DNA of 33,317 bases from Acholeplasmataceae bacterium (GTDB lineage Bacteria > Bacillota_I > Bacilli_A > Acholeplasmatales > Acholeplasmataceae), in the NCBI GenBank assembly GCA_021736335.1, contig JAIPGC010000009.1, forward strand, positions 1 to 33,317, in the 5' to 3' direction. Position numbers and translations under genes: made by a program. Below are positions 1 through 7,189 of the stretch, piece after piece; the stretch's first letter is position 1; every line of letters starts with the position of its first letter. The notes under the pieces were generated by a model. The model did no database searches and was not told the DNA's origin. It worked only from the letters and a program-made list of their open reading frames with translations.

Positions 1-746
1 TAGAAAACGTTGTCACCAGCTGTGTAAGCATCACCAAAACTAACTACATAAGCAACACCAACTTCACCAGCAGCATCTGCACCACCAAGAGCTAATGTAA
101 CATCGCCAGTTTTCTTAGTAGCATCATCGCCAGCATAAATCAATAAACCAGCCCAATCTTCTACAGCAGACATCATAACTGCTTTAACATCAAAACCAGC
201 AACTGATTTACCAACTGTTACTAAAATTGGATCTGGAGAAGCCCATGCTGGACCTGTAGCAGTCCAACCCCAGTGATGGAGACCAAGAGTTTCTTCATAA
301 GTTCCTGCTGGATCATAATATACAACAAGTAAATTAGCATGATCTGGAGAAGCTAAGGTGTATTGTGCACCTGAAGCACCTTGGAAAACATAAACGTGAG
401 TTGTTGTGTCAGCAACAATGACTTCTGCACCTAAATTAACATCACCTGTCAATTTAGCATCCCAGTTAGGACCATCGCCAACCCAATAAACTGCAATAAA
501 ACCAACTTCTGTCCCGACTGCAATATCGTTATAATTCCAATATGCACCGAAATCATCAACGCCGTCAGCACGTTTGCCAGCAGCTGTGTCGCCCCAAGCC
601 CATGAGCCTAGGTCGGTATAGTTTTCATCCCAAGCCTTGAAATGAACAACTAAATCCCCATGAGTTGCATCAGCGGCAAAAAGACTTGTTCCCAAGAGAC
701 CCGCTAAGGCAGCCACGAAGATTAAAGCTAATAACACTTTCTTCAT
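1..746 (-). CDS. Secreted protein with tandem CBM41-like starch-binding repeats (3' end outside window)
   Basis: The frame is open from an ATG at 746 to the left edge, giving 248 complete codons of a longer gene. AGGAGG lies at 753-758 just upstream. Residues 1-24 form a Sec signal peptide (MKK, hydrophobic core, then SLFA-A) without a lipobox cysteine. Residues 30-52 (DLVVHFKAWDENYTDLGSWAW) resemble the start of the CBM41 pullulanase domain and closely match residues 29-49 of the divergent pullulanase. A second, weaker copy starts near residue 138 (NLLVVYYDPAGTYEETLGLHHWGW), so the visible part looks like two tandem CBM41-like units. CBM41 domains bind alpha-glucans. The protein is richer in Ala and Gly than its neighbours. 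No catalytic domain is visible; the missing part could be a second amylopullulanase or a non-catalytic starch-binding surface protein. The CBM41 call rests on motif resemblance only. Confidence 0.75.
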   Translation of the reverse strand, partial: MKKVLLALIFVAALAGLLGTSLFAADATHGDLVVHFKAWDENYTDLGSWAWGDTAAGKRADGVDDFGAYWNYNDIAVGTEVGFIAVYWVGDGPNWDAKLTGDVNLGAEVIVADTTTHVYVFQGASGAQYTLASPDHANLLVVYYDPAGTYEETLGLHHWGWTATGPAWASPDPILVTVGKSVAGFDVKAVMMSAVEDWAGLLIYAGDDATKKTGDVTLALGGADAAGEVGVAYVVSFGDAYTAGDNVF

Positions 747-819
747 TTTTTTCCTCCTATAGTTTTAAAGAATGGATTTTCATCCTTTTACTTCTTAATC
801 TTATCATATATATATGAAA

Positions 820-837
820 AATGTAAACGCTTTAGAT
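820..837 (+). promoter_or_regulatory. cre-like operator (16/18), overlaps leftward -35
   Basis: AATGTAAACGCTTTAGAT matches WWTGNAARCGNWWWCAWW at 16 of 18 positions on either strand. It covers the TTTACA -35 candidate of the leftward CBM41 gene, which would fit repression. A LacI-family maltose regulator with a similar operator is an alternative to CcpA. Confidence 0.55.
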
Positions 838-847
838 TTTAATGCAT

Positions 848-865
848 TGTGCAACCGTTTTCTTT
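848..865 (+). promoter_or_regulatory. Weak cre-like half-match (15/18)
   Basis: The sequence around TGCAACCGTTTTCT matches the cre consensus at 15 of 18 positions. Alone it would not be convincing; its position between two better matches is why it is listed. Confidence 0.3.
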
Positions 866-882
866 TTGTAATCGCTATCATT
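865..882 (+). promoter_or_regulatory. cre-like operator (17/18) upstream of pullulanase
   Basis: TTTGTAATCGCTATCATT matches the cre consensus at 17 of 18 positions on both strands, so it is almost fully palindromic. It lies about 25-45 bp upstream of the pullulanase -10 box, where a bound LacI-family protein would interfere with polymerase. Confidence 0.6.
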
Positions 883-937
883 TAGGTGAGAACATTTACT
901 TATATCATGTTATATTGTTAATGTGAGGAGGTATTTT

Positions 938-3868
938 ATGAAAAAATTTATTATTTTAATGATGATGGTATTCACTTTGCTGGGATTGGGATTAACCACA
1001 ATAGCAAATGAAATCCCAGATACACTAGTTATACACTATTTTAGATACGATGATACATATACAGATTTCAACATGTGGGTATGGCAATTTGAACCTGTAT
1101 CACTAGGCGGCATACAGCATGATTTTGATACCTTGCAAAAGGATGAGCATGGTGTCTTCTATGAAATCAATTTGAGCGAAGACTACCCTGATGCTACAGC
1201 ACTAGGTATTATTATTAAACAAGGTGGTTGGGATGGCTACAGAGAAGTTGGAGGAGATCGTTTTATTGATCTATCTAATATCGAAACAGTTAGTGGTGTC
1301 GCACACGCATACTTTGTTGAACAAGATCTACAAATCGGAACATCAGCTGCTGATTTAGCAAACAATATTCCTGATTATCGTGCAAAAATTCTATCTGTTG
1401 CATTTGATACTCAAAAACGGATTGCTGCTACTTTAACACATGTACCAGAACTCGGTTTTGAAGTTTATGAAAATGACACTATGGTATTTAACGGTTTATC
1501 TACAATAAAAACACTATTGATTACCATACCGTCTGTGGATATATCAAAAACATATACACTCAAGGTCAAATTTACAGCAATTTTAACTGTAGAAAAAGTT
1601 GTTTCACTTCAAAATCTATATGACACTCAAGATTTCGAAGATTTGTACACCTATACAGGCACACTAGGTGTTAGTAAGGAAGAGGAATTTACTGTCTTCA
1701 GATTATGGGCACCTCTAAGCAGTAGTGTAACACTCAATTTATATCAACAAGGTCATCCAAATTACAATGACTTAGGAGAATTAAACAATGAGTTAACACC
1801 TTACCAAACAGAATCACTTTATAAAATAGAAAGTGGTACTTGGGAAGTTAAACTTACTGGTGATTACGATTTCAAATATTACACTTTTAGTGTTAATAAT
1901 AATGGCATTAGCAATGAAGTTGTTGATCCCTATGCATATTCAACAGGTGTTAATGGCCAAAGAGGTATGATTGTTAACTTCGATGAAGTTAATCCTAATG
2001 GTTGGACCTATAATGATCGTCCTAATACCATTACTAATTTAACTGATTATATCATTTATGAACTTCATGTAAGAGACTTAACAACACATGAATCTTGGAA
2101 TGGAACTGAAAGCTATCGTGGTACTTTTATGGGTCTTACTGAATCTGGTACGACTTACACTTCTGGAGAAACAACAGTTACTACTGGTCTTGACCATTTA
2201 GAAGAACTTGGTGTAACTGCAGTTCAATTACTTCCAATCTTTGATTTTGGTTATGTTGATGAAGCTCAAGAATGGAGTAACCCAAATTATCCAAACGCCT
2301 TCAACTGGGGTTATATGCCTTATAACTTTAATACTTTGGAAGGTTCATATGCAACCAATCCATTTGATGGTAGAACAAGAATCAATGAATTTAAACAAGC
2401 AGTTATGGCACTTCATGATAAAGATATTAGAGTGATTATGGATGTCGTTTATAATCATACAGGCGAATCTTCTTCTTCTAATTTTAATAAGATTGTTCCT
2501 GGTTATTATCATCGTTTGACTGCTCAAGGTGGTTTCTATAATGGATCTGGTACAGGTAATGAAACAGCATCAGATCGTGCTATGATGAATAAATTCATGG
2601 TTGACTCAGTCCAATTTTGGGCAACTGAATATAATCTTTCAGGATTTAGATTTGATTTGATGGCACTTCATGATGTTGATACAATGAATGATATTCAAGC
2701 AATGCTTGAGGATATTGATCCAACACTCATTGTTTATGGTGAACCATGGACAGGTGGAACCTCACCACTTTCAGAATCAATTCGTGCTGATAAAGACAAT
2801 ATCAAAGATTTGAATCTTGTTGGAGCATTTAATGATGTCACACGAGATGCTGTCAAAGGATCTGTATTCCAAGCAAATGAAAAAGGTTGGGTACAAGGTA
2901 ATGTTACTACCGAAAATGTGCAAGGTATCAAATATGGTATCGTTGGTGGGATTGATTTTCCTGGATTAAATCTGATCAATGCATGGCATTTAAATCCAAA
3001 TCAGACAATCAATTATGTTACAGCACATGATAATAATACACTTTACGATAAGTTGAAGTTAACAAATGTTAAATCAACAGAAATTGAAGCTGAACAAATT
3101 CAAGCTAATGCGATGATACTTACAGCTCAAGGTATTCCATTCTTGCATGCTGGAGTTGATTTTATGAGATCAAAACCTGCTGTAGGTGGAGGATACGATC
3201 ACAACTCATATGAATCCCCTGATGAGGTCAATCAATTAAGATGGGATAGAAAAGCTTTATATGTCAATGTATTTGAATACTACAAAGCTTTAATTGAAAT
3301 AAGAAAGACATATTCACACTTCAGAATGGATAATGCGACTGATATACTTGCAAGATTACAATTTGTTGAAGCGAATGCTGGTTTACAAGGTATCGCATTT
3401 AAGATTGATGGACTAGATAATGAACCCGATATTTATGTGGTTCATAGTGGTAATCCTACAGGTGGACTTGCACAAGTTGATCTTGAAGCAGGAAAATCTT
3501 ATAAGTTGTTAACTTATACTGAAGCAACCGATTTAAATGGTATTGAAATAGTCTCAGGTTCAGTCTTTGTTCCTGCACACACTACAGCTATATTAGTTGA
3601 AGTAGTTGAAGAATCAATTACCATCATCCTTCCTGAAGTTACAATTTCTAAAGGTAGTGTATTTACTCCATCATCTAATATCACTATCAATAATCCAAGC
3701 GCAACCATTTATTATTCCAATTATTTTGATGTCAATGTTCCTGGTAGATATACAGTTACTGTTGCAGTTGTTGAAAGTTATGGACAAGTTAGACATTATT
3801 ACTTCACACTATATGTTCGTGGAAATACATTTAATGTCATCATTGATGAAACGAATATAGGAGGATAA
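938..3868 (+). CDS. pulA: Secreted type I pullulanase
   Basis: This enzyme should hydrolyse alpha-1,6 branch links of pullulan, starch or glycogen outside the cell. The ATG at 938 is preferred over an in-frame GTG at 923 because GAGGAGGT (925-932) sits before it. The product has 976 residues. Residues 1-23 are a signal peptide, and 29-133 a CBM41 domain (LVIHYFRYDDTYTDFNMWVW). A beta-rich linker domain reaches about 230, and a CBM48-like module spans about 240-350. The GH13 barrel carries YELHVRDL, DVVYNHTG (about 502-509), GFRFDLMALHD with nucleophile D573, YGEPW with acid/base E602, and AHDNNT with D698. The pullulanase signature YNWGYDP reads FNWGYMP here (455-461). The last ~90 residues look like an Ig-type beta domain; no anchor is visible. 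The gene leads a two-gene operon with the lipoprotein at 3873. Confidence 0.93.
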   Translation: MKKFIILMMMVFTLLGLGLTTIANEIPDTLVIHYFRYDDTYTDFNMWVWQFEPVSLGGIQHDFDTLQKDEHGVFYEINLSEDYPDATALGIIIKQGGWDGYREVGGDRFIDLSNIETVSGVAHAYFVEQDLQIGTSAADLANNIPDYRAKILSVAFDTQKRIAATLTHVPELGFEVYENDTMVFNGLSTIKTLLITIPSVDISKTYTLKVKFTAILTVEKVVSLQNLYDTQDFEDLYTYTGTLGVSKEEEFTVFRLWAPLSSSVTLNLYQQGHPNYNDLGELNNELTPYQTESLYKIESGTWEVKLTGDYDFKYYTFSVNNNGISNEVVDPYAYSTGVNGQRGMIVNFDEVNPNGWTYNDRPNTITNLTDYIIYELHVRDLTTHESWNGTESYRGTFMGLTESGTTYTSGETTVTTGLDHLEELGVTAVQLLPIFDFGYVDEAQEWSNPNYPNAFNWGYMPYNFNTLEGSYATNPFDGRTRINEFKQAVMALHDKDIRVIMDVVYNHTGESSSSNFNKIVPGYYHRLTAQGGFYNGSGTGNETASDRAMMNKFMVDSVQFWATEYNLSGFRFDLMALHDVDTMNDIQAMLEDIDPTLIVYGEPWTGGTSPLSESIRADKDNIKDLNLVGAFNDVTRDAVKGSVFQANEKGWVQGNVTTENVQGIKYGIVGGIDFPGLNLINAWHLNPNQTINYVTAHDNNTLYDKLKLTNVKSTEIEAEQIQANAMILTAQGIPFLHAGVDFMRSKPAVGGGYDHNSYESPDEVNQLRWDRKALYVNVFEYYKALIEIRKTYSHFRMDNATDILARLQFVEANAGLQGIAFKIDGLDNEPDIYVVHSGNPTGGLAQVDLEAGKSYKLLTYTEATDLNGIEIVSGSVFVPAHTTAILVEVVEESITIILPEVTISKGSVFTPSSNITINNPSATIYYSNYFDVNVPGRYTVTVAVVESYGQVRHYYFTLYVRGNTFNVIIDETNIGG

Positions 3869-3872
3869 GACA

Positions 3873-4262
3873 ATGAAAAAATTACTATATGCATTATTCA
3901 TCTCATTTATCGTTATCGGATTAGCATCTTGCTCAAAGGATAAAGAACCCATTGATATCACTGTTGAGGTTGTTTCTGAAATTATAGTGTCTAATCATAT
4001 TGAAGTTCATGTTGTTGTTCCAGTTGAAATAACATCAATTGATGAACTTTATGAGATAGCATTAAGTATTGCAAGTCAAACTTATGAAAAACATTTTGAA
4101 ATGATAGAAACTAATCGTTATATGATGAAAATTGTTTTATATTCATCTTCAGCTGATTATGCAATCGAAGCACCAAGTTATGGCCAAATCCTATTTATAA
4201 TAAATGATACTGTAACATCCCCAGGATTAACAATTGGTCAAAATGATTTAATTTTTGAATAA
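3873..4262 (+). CDS. Small lipoprotein of unknown function, downstream of pullulanase
   Basis: The 129-residue product starts with a lipoprotein signal ending in LASC (cysteine at residue 20), so it should be lipid-anchored on the outer face of the membrane. The mature part is short, mostly beta-strand in character, and matches no family I recognise. Its ribosome binding site (AGGAGGA) lies inside the last codons of the pullulanase gene, with a 4-base gap between the two genes, so they are almost certainly co-transcribed. A strong terminator follows. A role in retaining pullulanase or starch at the surface is possible but is only inferred from position. Confidence 0.8.
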   Translation: MKKLLYALFISFIVIGLASCSKDKEPIDITVEVVSEIIVSNHIEVHVVVPVEITSIDELYEIALSIASQTYEKHFEMIETNRYMMKIVLYSSSADYAIEAPSYGQILFIINDTVTSPGLTIGQNDLIFE

Positions 4263-4267
4263 AAAAA

Positions 4268-4310
4268 GACGCTTCTAGCGTCTTCTAAAGGAACCTCGGT
4301 TCCTTTTTTT
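4268..4310. terminator. Double-hairpin terminator between convergent operons
   Basis: Two hairpins follow one another: GACGC-TTCTA-GCGTC (4268-4282) and AGGAACC-TC-GGTTCCT followed by a run of T (4288-4310). The second is a strong intrinsic terminator for the pullulanase operon. It abuts the stop codon of the convergent gene and may serve both strands. Confidence 0.85.
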
Positions 4311-5119
4311 TATGCAAAATACTTCTTTCCATACCTTAGCATGACAATCATTGTTATAATACCCATACCTAGTTGAAAGAAAACTGGGGAGAAAGCTGGT
4401 TCGAAAATACCAACGACAAAACTAAGTATTGCCGGTACTGCCATCATGTAGACCAAGAATTTCAAACTATCTACATAAGTAAAGAATTTTGTATATCCAA
4501 ACCTAAAAAGTTGTAAAACCAAGGAGAGTATCACGAGAAATAAAGCATTCAATGCGATACTTGTTATCGTATTAACTAATAATGTGTAAAGTACAATATA
4601 TGGGCTAAATGATGATTCTATTGATTGTCCAAATTGCTCATAAAGTAATGCCCGATCGACACCCTCTGATAGATTAAGCTCTAAAAAGCTTTGAGAATAA
4701 TTAAATCCCTTATAATCATAACCTACCATGCTGGCATTTTCGCCATTCGTATAAATAATGGTCGTTTCTTTAAAAAGAACTTGTTTTTTAGATAAATCGT
4801 AATCGGTGCCTTGATAATTAAAGATATAGACGATATCTTGATGCTCATATGTATACTCTGTATCATCAGAACATACAAGCTTAGAGGCTGTTATCCCACA
4901 CGTTTCAGGCAACACCCAGTCAGGTGTTTCCAATGTAAAGCTTTCTGCAATAAAATTAAGTCTCCAACCTTGTTCTTTGACAATTAAGAAGTTGAGTGGG
5001 AAAACATTAATCATGCACAAAATTAAAAAATAGATTACAATCTTCCACATCTTTTCATTAACATGTGTAAACACCTTACTATATTGAAGTGAATATTGTA
5101 AAAAGCGAACGAGAAACAT
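4310..5119 (-). CDS. DUF1189 family membrane protein (MalA/YvdJ-like)
   Basis: The 269-residue protein has one membrane segment near residues 26-47, an extracytoplasmic part (about 50-170) with two cysteines (C74 and C83 region), and three or four membrane segments in the C-terminal 100 residues. This layout and the N-terminal FLQYSLQYSKVF fit DUF1189. Members of that family sit in maltodextrin loci (B. subtilis YvdJ, streptococcal MalA), where their function is not settled. Its ATG shares one base with the stop codon of the upstream alpha-amylase gene (TAATG), so translation is probably coupled. The context supports a role in alpha-glucan use. Family assignment is from layout and resemblance, not a search. 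Confidence 0.7.
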   Translation of the reverse strand: MFLVRFLQYSLQYSKVFTHVNEKMWKIVIYFLILCMINVFPLNFLIVKEQGWRLNFIAESFTLETPDWVLPETCGITASKLVCSDDTEYTYEHQDIVYIFNYQGTDYDLSKKQVLFKETTIIYTNGENASMVGYDYKGFNYSQSFLELNLSEGVDRALLYEQFGQSIESSFSPYIVLYTLLVNTITSIALNALFLVILSLVLQLFRFGYTKFFTYVDSLKFLVYMMAVPAILSFVVGIFEPAFSPVFFQLGMGIITMIVMLRYGKKYFA

Positions 5120-6642
5120 TAAATGTAATCCTCAATTCTACTAGGGTCTACTGTAACAATTAAAGAACCATAGGCTGGTATATCAAGTGTTCCATAAAGA
5201 ATTTCAAGGTATTCAATATCAACTGAATAAGAATCCATGGATAAATTATGCAAAACAAGTACGGCTTGCTCTATATCTTCATACATAAAGTATCTTAGAT
5301 ATCCTTGAATATTTGAAGTATTGTTGACATAAGGCTCAAAATAATTCCCATACATTAAAGCAGGATTATTCTTTCTGATCTCTATCATTTCACGATATTG
5401 GTTGAACATTGAATTTTGATCATCTTTTTGATTCAACAAACTTGGTGTTTGATCATTTGACCCATCACTTGGCAACCAAGTGGTTTGATATGTTGCACTA
5501 CCCCATAAGAAAGGTTGTCTGCGATACTCATCATAAACCGTACCGTATCCAGGTATATTAGATCCCTCATAACGATATCCTTTCATCCCAATCTCATCAC
5601 CATAATAGATGAATGGACTTCCAGGAAGTGTTAGAAAAACTCTTGCTGCTAATGATAACTTTTCAAATGTGTTATATGTATTAAAACCACCCATGGATGC
5701 AACTCGATCCACATCATGATTACCGATGAATGGTGAATCCACAAAATCAGGTTTAATTGATCTAAAATCGTCATATGCTTTCTTCAGGTTTGATGCAAAT
5801 AAATATCTATTGTTCCCATATCCGATTTTGTCCCAAACATTGCCAGCAACATTGAAATTAAAAACTGAGTCTGATCCAATATAATAATCAGTTAAAAACT
5901 CATAATTATAATCGAAAACCTCAGAAACTAAGAAGCTATCTGGATTGATCTCTTTCATGTATTGGTTGAATTCAAAAATCAATAAAGCATTCTCGATGGT
6001 TGCATTATTGCCTTCTATCAAATGCTTAGCTGCATCAATTCTAAACCCATGCACACCCATATTCAAGTAGAAACTCATAATATTTTCGACTTCAGCAATG
6101 ACTTCAGGATTTTCAAAATTTAAATCCTTCATGCCACCAACGAAGCTTTCATATGCATTTCCGTTGTTCCATATATAATAATCGCGATATTGGCTTGATG
6201 TACTATTTAGAGCTGATATATACCATGGATGTTGATCGGAAGTATGATTGATGACTAAATCCATAATGATATCAATATTTCTTAATGAAGCTTCATCAAC
6301 TAGATTCTGAAAGTCCTCTAGTGTTCCGTAATCAGACTCGATGTCATAATAATCAGTAATGCTATATCCATGATAGGAAGGTGAGGGATTGATAGGCATT
6401 AGCCAAATTGCTGTTGCACCTAATTCCTCAATGTAATCTAGATTTTGCGTGATGCCATTCAAATCTCCTATGCCATTGCCATCACTATCAGCAAATGATC
6501 GCACAAAAATCTCATAATACACATCATTTTGTGGATATATTTGTGATAAGTCAATTGGTTCAATAATGGGATCTTCTTCTTTACAAGCATATAATCCAAT
6601 CACAAGAAGGATTACTACAAAAATTGAAAATACTTTTTTCAT
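5119..6642 (-). CDS. Alpha-amylase lipoprotein (GH13)
   Basis: This 507-residue lipoprotein should cleave alpha-1,4 links of starch or maltodextrin at the cell surface. The signal peptide ends in LYAC with the lipidated cysteine at residue 20. The GH13 motifs are complete: DLVINHTS (128-135), GFRIDAAKHL with nucleophile D203, VSEVFD with acid/base E241, and FIGNHDVDR with D310. The YYEIFVRSFADSDGNGIGDL opening (residues 42-61) and short C-terminal beta domain resemble lipoprotein alpha-amylases of subfamily GH13_36; oligo-1,6-glucosidase or a transglycosylase specificity is not excluded. It is the middle gene of three joined by TAATG overlaps (RDD protein before, DUF1189 protein after). GAGAGGG precedes the ATG. 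Confidence 0.92.
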   Translation of the reverse strand: MKKVFSIFVVILLVIGLYACKEEDPIIEPIDLSQIYPQNDVYYEIFVRSFADSDGNGIGDLNGITQNLDYIEELGATAIWLMPINPSPSYHGYSITDYYDIESDYGTLEDFQNLVDEASLRNIDIIMDLVINHTSDQHPWYISALNSTSSQYRDYYIWNNGNAYESFVGGMKDLNFENPEVIAEVENIMSFYLNMGVHGFRIDAAKHLIEGNNATIENALLIFEFNQYMKEINPDSFLVSEVFDYNYEFLTDYYIGSDSVFNFNVAGNVWDKIGYGNNRYLFASNLKKAYDDFRSIKPDFVDSPFIGNHDVDRVASMGGFNTYNTFEKLSLAARVFLTLPGSPFIYYGDEIGMKGYRYEGSNIPGYGTVYDEYRRQPFLWGSATYQTTWLPSDGSNDQTPSLLNQKDDQNSMFNQYREMIEIRKNNPALMYGNYFEPYVNNTSNIQGYLRYFMYEDIEQAVLVLHNLSMDSYSVDIEYLEILYGTLDIPAYGSLIVTVDPSRIEDYI

Positions 6643-7094
6643 TAGAACCCTCTCTTTCTCATTGATTCGGTCTTGTTCATGAAATTGTTTTTTCCAGTGG
6701 GTTTTTCCAAATCAATAACTTTTGTTTTAAATATATAATCATGTACTGTTCTGCCTGATTTATCAGATAATATGAAAAACGAGACGATCATGTAAACACT
6801 GAATGTACCTATGCTTAAGATTAATTTGAACATATCTCTTAAAAATACTTTCCATAGTTCTACATCAGATCCATCTAAATTCACAACTCTTATTTTTTGG
6901 ATTCTTTTACCAAAAGTTTGTCCTTTGGAAAAAATATATGGAACGAAATAAAAGCCTAAAAAGGCTGAGCCACTGACAATATATGGTAATTCTAAAAATA
7001 CATCTCCTAGAGCCCAAGAAATAATGACAAATAGCATCACTCCTGATGTATCAATTGCGAAGGCTCTAACTCTTTTTTCAAATGAAGGAATCAT
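6642..7094 (-). CDS. RDD family membrane protein
   Basis: The 150-residue protein carries the RDD pattern: RVRAFAID near the N-terminus (R10, D15), GQTFGKRIQKIRVV in the middle, and GRTVHDYIFKTKVI near the end, with about three membrane segments. RDD proteins are small membrane proteins of mostly unknown role; some are proposed transporters. It is the first gene of the amylase operon and its stop codon shares one base with the amylase start. GTGAGGT precedes the ATG at 7094. A link to sugar export, import or amylase placement is inferred from the operon alone. Confidence 0.85.
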   Translation of the reverse strand: MIPSFEKRVRAFAIDTSGVMLFVIISWALGDVFLELPYIVSGSAFLGFYFVPYIFSKGQTFGKRIQKIRVVNLDGSDVELWKVFLRDMFKLILSIGTFSVYMIVSFFILSDKSGRTVHDYIFKTKVIDLEKPTGKNNFMNKTESMRKRGF

Positions 7095-7116
7095 TTTTGT
7101 ACCTCACTTTTAGTCT

Positions 7117-7158
7117 ATTATAATTATACCATAAGCATTTTATGAAACCGTTTGCAAA
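7117..7158 (-). promoter_or_regulatory. Amylase operon promoter with perfect cre-like operator
   Basis: On the minus strand an extended -10 (TG-G-TATAAT, -10 at 7123-7128) precedes the RDD-amylase-DUF1189 operon. The -35 position falls inside TTTGCAAACGGTTTCATA (complement of 7141-7158), which matches the cre consensus WWTGNAARCGNWWWCAWW at all 18 positions. A LacI-family protein bound here would block polymerase. The site sits directly between the terminator of the preceding gene and this promoter. Confidence 0.75.
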
Positions 7159-7162
7159 CTAC

Positions 7163-7188
7163 TTAAAAAAAAGGCTCAGTGAGCCTTT
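7163..7188 (-). terminator. Terminator of the 5'-nucleotidase gene
   Basis: On the minus strand AAGGCTCA pairs with TGAGCCTT and is followed by a run of T. It lies just after the stop codon at 7190-7192. Confidence 0.85.
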
Positions 7189-7189
7189 A

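Larger units (their letters stand above)
747..937. promoter_or_regulatory. Divergent promoter region with clustered operators
   Basis: This 191-bp gap separates two divergent CBM41-containing genes. Rightward, an extended -10 (TG-T-TATATT, 908-916) lies just before the GAGGAGGT ribosome binding site at 925-932. Leftward, a candidate -35 TTTACA (complement of 822-827) and -10 TAAGAT (complement of 798-803) are 18 bp apart. Three cre-like sequences lie between 820 and 882, one covering the leftward -35. Promoter calls are by eye. Confidence 0.55.

Noticed and set aside
2241-2979. Short overlapping reading frames on both strands inside the pullulanase gene
   Set aside because: No ribosome binding sites, and the host frame is complete with conserved motifs, so these are shadows.
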